A stretch of DNA of 64,000 nt from Calditrichia bacterium. Lineage in GTDB: Bacteria > Calditrichota > Calditrichia > Calditrichales > J004. Of this stretch, positions 1 to 8,686 are shown piece by piece (position 1 is the stretch's first letter; each line of letters opens with the position of its first letter). The stretch covers positions 62,001 through 126,000 of the forward strand of contig JACKAO010000005.1 in NCBI GenBank assembly GCA_020635035.1, given 5' to 3'. The translations under genes were made by a program, and so were the position numbers. Below the pieces are notes generated by a model. It worked only from the letters and a program-made list of their open reading frames with translations, was not told where the DNA came from and ran no database searches.

Positions 1-243
1 ATCTGCAGATTGAAAGCCTATATAGATATACTTTTCATCCCATAAAATTTTACAACGTGTTTGCTTTTCAGCAGGATGCCCATCACGGTAAAGAACAAAT
101 GCTTCAGTATATTTTGCAGCTTGCCACTCCTGTTCATCCAGAACCCCGTCTATACTTAATGCAGTTTGTGTTCTGAAAACAGTGTATTCAGGAATGGCAT
201 CTGGTTTGATAAAAAGTAAACAAAACAACAATAGATATATCAT
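1..243 (-). CDS. CBM9/DOMON-like exported protein, N-terminal fragment
   Basis: Open minus-strand frame that runs off the left edge; 81 residues are visible. The start ATG at 243 is preceded by CAGGAATAAGATTT, an AGGA Shine-Dalgarno that overlaps the stop codon of the GH38 gene upstream, with only 5 bp between the two genes, so the pair is probably translationally coupled. Residues 1-15 form a hydrophobic signal peptide. The visible mature part (SIDGVLDEQEWQ, then KILWDEKYIYIGFQ) is the start of a family 9 carbohydrate-binding-like fold, matching the same motifs in the protein at 14542-15648. Its likely role is binding sugar or anchoring to glycan; whether a catalytic domain follows cannot be seen. 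Confidence 0.75.
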   Translation of the reverse strand, partial: MIYLLLFCLLFIKPDAIPEYTVFRTQTALSIDGVLDEQEWQAAKYTEAFVLYRDGHPAEKQTRCKILWDEKYIYIGFQSAD

Positions 244-248
244 AAATC

Positions 249-3200
249 TTATTCCTGCCAGGAAATCAGTATAAACCTGCTTTCGAAAGGCTTTAAGTTA
301 ACCGCCGCTGTTTCTTTTATTTTTTGACCTAAAGCATTTGAATTATGGTATGATATTTTTTTTCCTGATGCTGTTATTTTAAATTCAGCAGGATTCCCGC
401 TGCATTCCCGTAACTGCAGCAAAGCACTTCCCTGTCCGGTCGGAATGGCATTCACAACTAATACGTTTTCCGGGATACCCGCCATAAAAGTTTTGGGTGA
501 GACAGTGTTTTTTCTTTCGTTACCTGGAATTACCCTTACCAGGAATGGAATCCTGTTGCCCCAGTTTTGTCGCGTCGTTGCATCAAAAGATTCTTTCTTC
601 TTTGATGTCAGAGAATAATGCCATTCATGATAGCCCACCTGGTCTGCATTAAAATTTGTAGTCCAGTAATTGTTCATTGGCCAGCCATAAATATGAGTTG
701 ATGAAGGTTTTGCACCGGCCTTATATCGGCCTGTATTGATATCACCCATTTGCATTAATGGCGCTTCATAAGGGGTAACAATAATTTCATTTTGCTCATT
801 GCGGATACTTACAAAGTTCTGTACTGTATTCCAGTCATTCGCAGATCCGGGAATCTGATCATATCCTGCCTTAACAACTCCACCGGGAACATCAAAATAA
901 ATGTTGCCCTTATCCAACTGAAAAGGCATGGCAATATAAATACCTTCCGCATCAACCACAGGTTTTTTAATAACACTATACAATAAATCAACTTTTTTCT
1001 CAGTGTTATACAGCCTGATTTCCACATTACAATCACCTGGATTCATAGCTGCTGCGCTGCTGCCTTTAAGAAACAGGCTATTCCAGATCGGACCTTTTTG
1101 AAAACCCGCAAACTCAATTTCAGTCATTGGAGTCCGGCTATAATCTTCCAGAGTAAAGCGCTCCATCTGGTTACGATTTGCGAGCTGTTCATAGATGAAT
1201 TGTCCAAGCGCCCAATCTGCCCCTTCATCACACAATTCAATTTTTAATTCTTTATCAAACAGACTGCTGATCACGCCTTTTTCATAATCAATTTTAATAT
1301 CATACCATTTGTTGGAAAATGACGATGGCTTGTTCCGTTCCGCAAAGACAGGTTTTCTCTCTTCATGCAATTGTTTTAAAACATAACTTTTATGTCCCAT
1401 AGCCGGGATATCATTCAGCCACATAGCCCAGTATGTTCCATCTGAACGGCTCTCCAGGGGCTGTATCAACATCAGATTACCCTGTTCATCTTTAATTTCA
1501 AACTGTTTCTCCGGATCCAGTATCTGGTGATCAATATAAACCACTGCCAGTCCGCTGCGAATCCAGTTCAGTGTATTGAAAATGTGAATAGTGACATTCT
1601 CATCTGTATTTACAACTGTCTGCAACATCCCCAACGCTTCTTCCCTGGCAATACGTGCACGACGTAATGCTTCCCAGGCGTAGGCTTCCTTTAGTGAACG
1701 CTGTTCCATCGTGCTTTTTCCAAACGGTTCACGCACACTTTCGGAATAACCCACGGTGTGCTCACCATAGTAAAGCAGCGCTTCGTTTGCAATACGGATG
1801 CGTTCATCAAATCCATCCGGAAGCTGCACCCCGGCAAGAGCAGCCATTGTGAATGCTCCCTGAGCGCTGATCAGATCAGTCTGCGCTTCACGCATTGCCA
1901 TTACTTCTCTGGCTGATGCCCCAAACCCATCTGTCCACCAATCCGGCCAGGCGGCACGGAATACCGGCAATTGATCAGAATATTTTTCTTCAACAGTTTC
2001 AAAAAACTCACTAACCAGTGCTGTTTTTAGTTTGGGATAGCTGTATTTATTGTTCCATTGGCGGATCAGATCGCTGGCAACGGTGGAAGGCGGCGCATTA
2101 TCGGTAAGATATCCGGAATGCTGGATGGCTATTATATCCAATGGATAATCTTTCTTTTCAAGACTTGAAAGATAGTTCATAACCGCCGCTTCGAAGCGTT
2201 CAAAGTTACCAGTATGGATGGCAAAAGCAGTATTTCCTGTCATGTAATGCTCTGCCCTGAACGCCAGCATCCGGTTACCGGCGGGTGATTCCCACCAGAA
2301 GGCAGTCGGTTTATCAAAAGCAATCAGTGCACGGTGGCCATGGGTGCCCATATTCAGATATTTTATTCCAAGCTGATTGAAATAATCGTTAAAACACCAA
2401 CCGATACCATTAACATCATCCTGCATGGCTGTTTTAACTGGAATATTATATTTTTTAACAATTTTCAGGGGCTGAAGTGATGCAGCCAGCACCTGTTCAT
2501 CGGGTAATTCATCAAAATTAAAATGCATGCCCGTTACTTCGATTCGTCCTTCTTTGATACGCTTTAAAAAACGCTCAATCTGCTGCTGCGGGCGCGTCTG
2601 CAGGAACTTCTCTACTGCCCAGGATGCTTCGCAGGTCCAGCGAAATTTTGAATCATCCGGGTAATTATCCGTTGCATCACAATAATCCAGAACATAATCC
2701 AGGAAACGTATATGCTCGGCAAGGATTTCTGTCTGCGGACGGGTATATCCTATATCAGTGTGGACATGCTGAACGAAATTCATCTGCCATTTTTTGGCAG
2801 GCTTCAGGTTAAAATTCTCGCTGAATTTTACATCGGCAGTTTCCAGACTTACTTTTACTACTCTGCTTTTTTCCTGGTACGCAGTGGATATCAGGTAGCG
2901 GTTATATCCAAATTTCAGGTCAATATTTTTATAGAATTCTCCATCCAGCAGAATTTTTCCCTTAACAGGGACGCCATAGTACATGCAGTTCAGACTGAAT
3001 TGCTGCTTTAAATCACCCTTCTCATTAACCAGTGCAGGAATATATTCACAGTTCATGCCCTGCTTCATGTATGATTTAAACACCATAAACCAGGCCCAGG
3101 ACCCAACCGGATCTCCTTTTACCTGAAGTTCTACAGACTTACCCGGTTCAAGCAGGGATTTTGGTACTTCAAGAAACATAAAGCCAAAACGATCATTATT

Positions 3201-3620
3201 TTCATCAAGACTGTATTCTTTGAACGAGAGAACTGCCCCATTTTTATTCGGCTTCTGCCATTCTTTTCCATCAGAATAACTAAAATCAAACCATTCCTGT
3301 CCATTCACAGAAACATGAAAACTTCCGTCCATTGGTTGTCGCCCCATACCGGAGAACCAGCTAAAGACGACGTTATTTTCCTTTAAATCTGACGGAACCA
3401 CAGCCGTTATCCAGGCTGAAGCTTTATACTCGCTTAACCCACGGGTAATCATGGCGTGATTGATTCCCGCAATGGTTGAGTTGTAGGTTATCGTATCTCC
3501 GGCAAGCTGTTTTTGGTAACCGTCAAGATAAATTTTTCCTGCAGTACTCTCCTGCGAGAAAAGATTTAATGAAAACAAAAAGATTAAGAAATAGATAAGA
3601 GTAAAAAATTGCGCCTTCAT
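249..3620 (-). CDS. Exported GH38-type alpha-mannosidase
   Basis: 1123 residues with a signal peptide (about 1-22). A roughly 270-residue N-terminal beta-rich region precedes the GH38 catalytic domain. HVHTDIG (285-291) is the family zinc site (H287, D289) and the aspartate pair D401/D402 (QDDVNGIGW) sits where the nucleophile is expected. Family knowledge: GH38 enzymes are zinc-dependent retaining alpha-mannosidases. The sequence is far from the cytoplasmic GH38 at 10241-13327, so this is not a recent duplicate. A good SD (AAGG, 6 nt) precedes the ATG at 3620. It is the third gene of sulfatase-manA-GH38-CBM9, with 18 bp to manA. Exact linkage specificity cannot be read from the sequence. Confidence 0.85.
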   Translation of the reverse strand: MKAQFFTLIYFLIFLFSLNLFSQESTAGKIYLDGYQKQLAGDTITYNSTIAGINHAMITRGLSEYKASAWITAVVPSDLKENNVVFSWFSGMGRQPMDGSFHVSVNGQEWFDFSYSDGKEWQKPNKNGAVLSFKEYSLDENNDRFGFMFLEVPKSLLEPGKSVELQVKGDPVGSWAWFMVFKSYMKQGMNCEYIPALVNEKGDLKQQFSLNCMYYGVPVKGKILLDGEFYKNIDLKFGYNRYLISTAYQEKSRVVKVSLETADVKFSENFNLKPAKKWQMNFVQHVHTDIGYTRPQTEILAEHIRFLDYVLDYCDATDNYPDDSKFRWTCEASWAVEKFLQTRPQQQIERFLKRIKEGRIEVTGMHFNFDELPDEQVLAASLQPLKIVKKYNIPVKTAMQDDVNGIGWCFNDYFNQLGIKYLNMGTHGHRALIAFDKPTAFWWESPAGNRMLAFRAEHYMTGNTAFAIHTGNFERFEAAVMNYLSSLEKKDYPLDIIAIQHSGYLTDNAPPSTVASDLIRQWNNKYSYPKLKTALVSEFFETVEEKYSDQLPVFRAAWPDWWTDGFGASAREVMAMREAQTDLISAQGAFTMAALAGVQLPDGFDERIRIANEALLYYGEHTVGYSESVREPFGKSTMEQRSLKEAYAWEALRRARIAREEALGMLQTVVNTDENVTIHIFNTLNWIRSGLAVVYIDHQILDPEKQFEIKDEQGNLMLIQPLESRSDGTYWAMWLNDIPAMGHKSYVLKQLHEERKPVFAERNKPSSFSNKWYDIKIDYEKGVISSLFDKELKIELCDEGADWALGQFIYEQLANRNQMERFTLEDYSRTPMTEIEFAGFQKGPIWNSLFLKGSSAAAMNPGDCNVEIRLYNTEKKVDLLYSVIKKPVVDAEGIYIAMPFQLDKGNIYFDVPGGVVKAGYDQIPGSANDWNTVQNFVSIRNEQNEIIVTPYEAPLMQMGDINTGRYKAGAKPSSTHIYGWPMNNYWTTNFNADQVGYHEWHYSLTSKKKESFDATTRQNWGNRIPFLVRVIPGNERKNTVSPKTFMAGIPENVLVVNAIPTGQGSALLQLRECSGNPAEFKITASGKKISYHNSNALGQKIKETAAVNLKPFESRFILISWQE

Positions 3621-3638
3621 AAAAGACCTTCTTTCCTG

Positions 3639-5441
3639 TTAGTCTTTATTCCAGATTTCTTTGATTATGGATGGATTTTTCATAAATGCTACAACAAGCT
3701 TTGCTTCTTTTTCAGCCAGATTTGTTATTGTGACTGATTTTGCTGCTGCCGGTACAACAAATGTTTCTGCATAATTAAAAAGGGTTCTTATTCCATTAAA
3801 CGTTTCTACTGAGATAGTAATACCTTCAACCAGGCTCATAACCAAGACTTTATTATTTGTACTAAGTGTAATGCTGCTGCTGAAATGAAAACGTTCAACC
3901 ATGTAGGTATGGTTCTCATGGGTAGGTAAACTAAAGCACTGCCAGTCACTCCCGCTTTCAATCAAGACCGGTTTGGAAAGCAGATTTTCTTTTACATAAT
4001 CACCACATCGCTCAAAATAAAGATTCTCCATTCCACGACTGATATTAAGTGGACGCGCTTTACCATCAAGATCCAGACGCAGCCAGTCATACATTTTAAA
4101 TGTAAAAATATATGGAGTTGTACTGATTTCCAGCACCAAGTTATTTTTTCCGGAAGCGTGGATAGTACCGGGCGGGATAAGAAATAAATCGTGATTTTGA
4201 GCAGGATGCTTTTGCACAAATTGTTCGATTTCTAATTCTTCTTTTTTGCTGAAGCTTTCTTTAAGAGCCGTCTCAAATTCTGATGGCATTATATTATCCT
4301 GAAAACCCAGATACACAACAGCATCATCTCCGCTGTCGAGAATATAATATGTCTCTTCCTGAGTAAACCGTTCTCCAAAGTATTTACGGATATATGATGG
4401 CCGCGGATGACACTGGATGGATAAATTACCACCATCAAAAGTATCCAGAAAATCAAAGCGAATGGGAAAGTCTGGTCCGTACAACTCATAATGTTCACCC
4501 ATTATAGCCGCACCATTCATAAACATCAGCGAATCAAAAGAAATCTCCAGCAGATTTTCTTCACTCTGCAGAAGAATACCGTTTTCAGGAACTATCAGTT
4601 CAAAAGACCAGGCGTAGTTCACAACATTTTTGTTCAGACCTTGAATTTTATTTTTTATCCACTGCCCGCCCCAGGCGCCCGGTTCAAACCAGGGCCTGAC
4701 CCTGAAAACACTGCCTGACATTTCCTGAAAAGCATTTTGCAGATCAATGGCTTTTATCCATGCCGGTTCAAGCGGTCGCTGCCCATCAACAAAATAATCG
4801 GTTTGTGGCAGAAGCTCTCTTTTATGATTGTTTAGCACCGGCCAATCAACAAAATAGGCACGTTTGTACATAGATTTTATATCAGCGGATTTCTCAGCGC
4901 CAAGATTGGTTATACTTCCTGCCCGCATACGGAATTGCTGTTCATTTTTTGGCAGATCGATATATATAAGCCGCCCATCAAGATGTGTCAGAGCTGCACC
5001 GGCACCATAGACAATCAATACATTATCCACTGATTTTTCACCGATTTTCCGCAGTTTTCCGTGATCAAAAAAATCAATGAGCTCAAGTGTACTGCGGCTT
5101 CCGAAAAGTGGATCATCTCCCCCAAGAAAAGGTTCGATTAGTTGATCAATTTCATCGAATGCTTTCATGGCTGATTTAATATCAACTGTTTGGCAGCGGC
5201 GTCCTTTCGCCATCAGCCCGGCTTTGAGCTTATCAGCGAATTCTTCAAAAAAGACACCATTAAAACCATCAAGCAGGATTATTTCTTCATCCTTTAATGC
5301 TTCTGTAAGACGATCAAAACCGTTGTTTATCTTTCCGGCAGGAATTTGAAAGGCAGGGTAAATATCATATCCGGATGTATGTTGCGGTTTTTGCGCAGGC
5401 AGCAGGTGCTGTTCTGTTTTGCGCCAGGATGTTTTTAACAC
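3639..5441 (-). CDS. manA: Mannose-6-phosphate isomerase, class I, with N-terminal kinase-like domain
   Basis: 600 residues, about 200 longer than a minimal enzyme. The C-terminal part is a type I phosphomannose isomerase cupin: SIQCHPRPSYIRKYFGERFT and the following EETYYIL contain zinc ligands (Gln, His, Glu), and PPGTIHASG supplies the last His. The N-terminal about 220 residues look like a phosphoribulokinase/uridine-kinase-type P-loop fold in which the loop is degenerate (LDGFNGVFFEEFA, with no GKS/T). It interconverts mannose-6-phosphate and fructose-6-phosphate in the cytoplasm, the logical sink for mannose released by the GH38 and GH92 enzymes. The start is GTG at 5441 with AGGA 7 nt upstream; a nearby ATG at 5445 is out of frame. 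Confidence 0.88.
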   Translation of the reverse strand: MLKTSWRKTEQHLLPAQKPQHTSGYDIYPAFQIPAGKINNGFDRLTEALKDEEIILLDGFNGVFFEEFADKLKAGLMAKGRRCQTVDIKSAMKAFDEIDQLIEPFLGGDDPLFGSRSTLELIDFFDHGKLRKIGEKSVDNVLIVYGAGAALTHLDGRLIYIDLPKNEQQFRMRAGSITNLGAEKSADIKSMYKRAYFVDWPVLNNHKRELLPQTDYFVDGQRPLEPAWIKAIDLQNAFQEMSGSVFRVRPWFEPGAWGGQWIKNKIQGLNKNVVNYAWSFELIVPENGILLQSEENLLEISFDSLMFMNGAAIMGEHYELYGPDFPIRFDFLDTFDGGNLSIQCHPRPSYIRKYFGERFTQEETYYILDSGDDAVVYLGFQDNIMPSEFETALKESFSKKEELEIEQFVQKHPAQNHDLFLIPPGTIHASGKNNLVLEISTTPYIFTFKMYDWLRLDLDGKARPLNISRGMENLYFERCGDYVKENLLSKPVLIESGSDWQCFSLPTHENHTYMVERFHFSSSITLSTNNKVLVMSLVEGITISVETFNGIRTLFNYAETFVVPAAAKSVTITNLAEKEAKLVVAFMKNPSIIKEIWNKD

Positions 5442-5463
5442 GCATTTTTCCTATTCATTAAAT

Positions 5464-7428
5464 TTATTCAGCAATAATTTCATCGCAAAAGATCCAGGCT
5501 TTCCCCCCCGCGCCATGATGCCATTCCGGGCAATACTGCCTGTTTTCAGCATGCACTTTAATATATCTCGCAGCGACCGGATTAAAATCAGCCTGTGCAT
5601 CAACTACTTTTGCTCCGGCACTGTAATTTGATTCATTAAAAGAGTGTGCGCCAACCCGCTGATAATCTGTGCCATCCTTTGAAACGAAGAACAGAACGTT
5701 ATGCGGCAGGAAAATCCAGGCATCCTGGCTCTGTAGAAATCCGGCACGTAGTTTTTTGATATCCATAACTTTTCCGAGATCCAAAATGGCAATGATATCA
5801 TCTTTTTCAAAACCCTGCCACAGGCCATCTGTAAAATCGGTCGTTCCGCGTCGTCCATCAACCAACCCGGACTCTCCGCCGGCGCTGTATTTCCGGCTAT
5901 ACATTTTCTCCAGCTGTACTTTGGCTCCTACTGCCAGGTGTGTAACATTTTTATGAGCCTGATAGATTCGTCCCACTTCACGGTTGCCCTGACCTTCGAC
6001 ACCGGTGAGTGAATCACCCAGATCTGCCCTGACGCGATCGGCAATTTTTTCAATTTCAGATACTATTTCCGGATGATCTGCAGCAACATTGCGTGTTTCA
6101 GATATGTCTGTCTCAAGATTATACAATTCATTTTGCAGAGCAATGCGGTTATAGGGTCCCGGGTATCCGTCTCTGCCGGCTTCCACACCTTCATACGATC
6201 GCGATGAATGCGGAAAGTATAATTTCCAGGGGCCTTTGCGGATAGCCCGCAATTCTTTACCATAATAATAATAAAATTCATCACGCGGGCGGGCATTCTT
6301 TTCATTTTTCATCAAAGAAAGAATGTTAACCCCATCGATTTTCTTTTCGGGTAATGCAGCCGAAGTGACCGCACACAAGGTTGGCAGGATATCTATGGTT
6401 GATGCCATTTTATCTGTCACAACATTTTCCGGTATTATGCCCGGCCAGCGCATTATACAAGGAACGCGAACCCCTCCTTCAAAGGCCGTGCCCTTTCCTT
6501 CTCTCAAAGGTTTTGCCGATCCGGCATGATTGCCAAAATTGAGCCAGGGGCCGTTATCACTGGTGTAAATTACCAGTGTATTTTCTTCAAGATTCAATTC
6601 TTTAAGGGTTTGCAAAACCTGGCCAACAGACCAATCCACTTCCTGCATAACATCCCCGAATAAACCCTGTTTGCTGGTGCCGACAAAATCAGAGTCTGCT
6701 GCAATCGGTACATGCACCATACTGTGCGCCAGGTACAGAAAAAATGGATTCGCTTTGTTTCGCTGAATAAAATCGAGTGCTTTCTCGGTATAGCGTTTTG
6801 TAAGACGGGACTGATCTTCCAGCGTTTCAATAATATCCAGCGTTTCATTGTCTTTTATCAACGGCAGCGGCGGATATTTAGCTTTTCGCGGATCAGCATT
6901 CGGAGTCCCGTCATAATCTACCGGCCACATATCGTTTGAATACGGTAATCCGAAATATTCGTCAAAACCATGCTGAAGGGGCAGAAACTGCTTTTCATGA
7001 CCCAGATGCCATTTGCCGATAATACTTGTAGAATACCCGCGTTTTTTAAGGAGCTCCGGCAGCAGTTCTTCATCCGCATTGATGCCATGCTGCGCATAAG
7101 GGCCAAGTGCGCCCTGGATACCAACACGCCCGGAATAACATCCGCTTAAAAGGGATGCCCGAGAAGCGCTGCAAACCGCCTGGCTGACATAAAAATTTGT
7201 AAATCGCATCCCCTTCTTTGCCAGCTGATCTATATTTGGCGTTTCAAATTCGGTAGCACCGTAACTGCCCAGGTCAGCGTAACCCTGATCGTCAATAAAG
7301 ATTAGAACTATGTTTGGTGGAGTCTGCCCTTCCGCGCAAGAAAGCATTTGTGTTAAGGGTAATAACGATACACCTGCCGCCCCGGCACTGATCGTTTTTA
7401 AAAATTCCCGGCGATTTTTATGGATCAT
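5464..7428 (-). CDS. S1-family sulfatase with C-terminal discoidin-like domain
   Basis: 654 residues. The N-terminus has a twin-arginine motif (NRREFLK) and a hydrophobic stretch ending in LSC, so a Tat-exported, possibly lipidated, protein. The sulfatase domain starts at PPNIVLIFIDDQGYADLG with metal ligands D46/D47. The formylglycine motif is C86-S-A-S-R followed by ASLLSG (the C-x-A-x-R variant of C-x-P-x-R), so it needs oxidation of Cys86 by a maturase. SDNGPW supplies further metal ligands. The last about 125 residues form a second domain clearly related to the end of the GH92 protein at 27137-30133. GGAG lies 8 nt before the ATG. It probably removes sulfate from a glycan; the substrate is unknown. 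Confidence 0.88.
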   Translation of the reverse strand: MIHKNRREFLKTISAGAAGVSLLPLTQMLSCAEGQTPPNIVLIFIDDQGYADLGSYGATEFETPNIDQLAKKGMRFTNFYVSQAVCSASRASLLSGCYSGRVGIQGALGPYAQHGINADEELLPELLKKRGYSTSIIGKWHLGHEKQFLPLQHGFDEYFGLPYSNDMWPVDYDGTPNADPRKAKYPPLPLIKDNETLDIIETLEDQSRLTKRYTEKALDFIQRNKANPFFLYLAHSMVHVPIAADSDFVGTSKQGLFGDVMQEVDWSVGQVLQTLKELNLEENTLVIYTSDNGPWLNFGNHAGSAKPLREGKGTAFEGGVRVPCIMRWPGIIPENVVTDKMASTIDILPTLCAVTSAALPEKKIDGVNILSLMKNEKNARPRDEFYYYYGKELRAIRKGPWKLYFPHSSRSYEGVEAGRDGYPGPYNRIALQNELYNLETDISETRNVAADHPEIVSEIEKIADRVRADLGDSLTGVEGQGNREVGRIYQAHKNVTHLAVGAKVQLEKMYSRKYSAGGESGLVDGRRGTTDFTDGLWQGFEKDDIIAILDLGKVMDIKKLRAGFLQSQDAWIFLPHNVLFFVSKDGTDYQRVGAHSFNESNYSAGAKVVDAQADFNPVAARYIKVHAENRQYCPEWHHGAGGKAWIFCDEIIAE

Positions 7429-7716
7429 TGTATAAACTCCGGATTACTAATTTGGACTTTTGCTGCTTTAAACTAATTTTGGGGATAAAAGAGTATGCTG
7501 ACTTTGATTGGAATAACTTATATAATTGTAACTAATATATCCATAAAAATTTGAAGTCTATTCCCTTCCAGTTTATGTGTCGGAAAGCAATAGCAACAGG
7601 GAAGGATTTATAAATCGAGAAGCATTGTCATCCCGACCGTAGCGCCGGGATCCCCTGCAAGGAAGGCCAAAGATCCCTGTGTTACTGCGTAAACCGTGAT
7701 TATGATGTCTTTTTAT

Positions 7717-7817
7717 GACGAAATTTCTGTTGAAGCCTGTATATTTTTCTAATTGCCTATGTCCTTGTGCGACTTAAATTTCGTCTTGATCTTTTGGTCC
7801 TTTTGTATCAAGACAAA
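7717..7817. repeat. Hairpin repeat, copy A
   Basis: Bounded on the left by GACGAAATTT (7717-7726), which is perfectly complementary to AAATTTCGTC (7776-7785), giving a potential 10-bp stem closing about 50 nt. It continues into GTCTTGAT (7783-7790), GTCCTTTTGT (7797-7806) and ATCAAGAC (7807-7814). Unlike copies B and C it lacks the final AAAAGGAC, so the second interleaved stem is lost. Confidence 0.75.
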
Positions 7818-7922
7818 CATACGTTCAACAGCAAGAACCGCCTTCATGATCTTACAAATTTTAACTGTAATATATAGTGATTTACCGTGATATTTGTACC
7901 ACCTTTCGGGGTCCTACAAAAA

Positions 7923-8075
7923 ACGAATTTGACAAATTTCTGGAAGCTCGTATATTGCAAAATCAGAAGTACTTAAATTTCGTCTTGATTTTTTGGTCCT
8001 TTTGTATCAAGACAAAAGGACATAGAACTTTTAGATTATATGTTCTTTTTGTTTAGCCAAAAAGAACCAAAAAGC
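7923..8075. repeat. Hairpin repeat, copy B (most complete)
   Basis: Contains the AAATTTCGT arm (7975-7983) with a diverged left arm. Two interleaved perfect pairs follow: GTCTTGAT (7982-7989) with ATCAAGAC (8006-8013), and GTCCTTTTGT (7996-8005) with ACAAAAGGAC (8012-8021). A simple perfect stem-loop comes next: GTTCTTTTTG (8042-8051), loop TTTAGC, CAAAAAGAAC (8058-8067). Confidence 0.8.
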
Positions 8076-8252
8076 ATATGCAAACAGAAACTCGAACAGC
8101 TCTTCAATTGGATCTTATTTCATAGAATTTTAACACGTATAAATCTAATTCGACTCAAACATCTGTTTGCATTTTGCCTGCAAATTAGGTTATACTGATT
8201 TGTCATCCTAGGCTTGCTCCAGGGTCTCCTGCCTGTTAAACAAGTTTTTTGC

Positions 8253-8402
8253 ACGAAATTTCTGTTGAGCTCGTATATTTTTAATTGCCGATGCATGTGC
8301 GACTTAAATTTCGTCTTGATCTTTTGGTCCTTTTGTATCAAGACAAAAGGACATAGAACTTTTGTATTATATGTTCTTTTGTTTAGCCAAAGAACCAAAA
8401 GA
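8253..8402. repeat. Hairpin repeat, copy C
   Basis: Inverted ends ACGAAATTT (8253-8261) and AAATTTCGT (8306-8314). It has the same interleaved pairs as copy B: GTCTTGAT (8313-8320) with ATCAAGAC (8337-8344), and GTCCTTTTGT (8327-8336) with ACAAAAGGAC (8343-8352). The trailing stem is imperfect (GTTCTTTTG at 8373, CAAAGAAC at 8388, one A missing). It is immediately preceded by a TGTCATCC module at 8201. Confidence 0.8.
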
Positions 8403-8493
8403 TGAAAGCAACATCATTATCTTAGAATTTTAGTAAATCTTGCTTGCCTGGGAAGTATGATTTGTCATCCGGCGGCCTGCCTGTAAAAGTTTT

Positions 8494-8615
8494 GAAATTT
8501 CTGTTGAGGTATTTTTCAAATTGCGTGCTGGACTTAATTTCGTCTGATTTTGGTCCTATCAAGACAAAAGGACATAGAACTATTATTATGTTACTTTTGA
8601 GCAGAACAAAAAGTC
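8494..8615. repeat. Hairpin repeat, copy D (degraded)
   Basis: Recognisable by GAAATTTCTGTTGAG at 8494, AATTTCGTC at 8536-8544 and ATCAAGACAAAAGGACATAG near 8559. The GTCCTTTTGT arm has lost its TTTTGT half, so both interleaved stems are weakened. The order of decay (B and C intact, A and D partial) suggests old, non-mobile copies. Confidence 0.65.
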
Positions 8616-8686
8616 CTTTGCAAATACAAACTCAAACAGATTATCAAAGGACGATTACTAAAGGGATTCAATTAATAATTTATTGG

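Larger units (their letters stand above)
7429..8686. other. Non-coding region with degenerate hairpin repeat array
   Basis: About 1.26 kb without a credible gene. It contains four diverged copies of a composite repeat (near 7717, 7923, 8253 and 8494), each with inverted ends ACGAAATTT and AAATTTCGT and most followed by interleaved and simple inverted repeats. A second module starting TGTCATCC occurs at 7626, 8201 and 8463, with a variant TGTCTTCC at 8741. The module starting ACTCAnACAT and containing TTTGCATTTTGCCTGC occurs at 8152 and 8693. Short frames inside are low-complexity translations of the repeat. The promoter of the sulfatase operon should lie near 7429-7560, but I see no convincing -35/-10 pair. 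Confidence 0.8.

Noticed and set aside
8120..8398. 92-codon minus-strand frame in the repeat array
   Set aside because: Translation of repeat copy C; useful only because its segment CRQNANRCLSR shows that the fucosidase tail comes from the same repeat.
7717..8615. CRISPR array
   Set aside because: Repeats are long, diverged and internally palindromic, with irregular spacing (about 200 to 330 bp) and no unique short spacers or cas genes.
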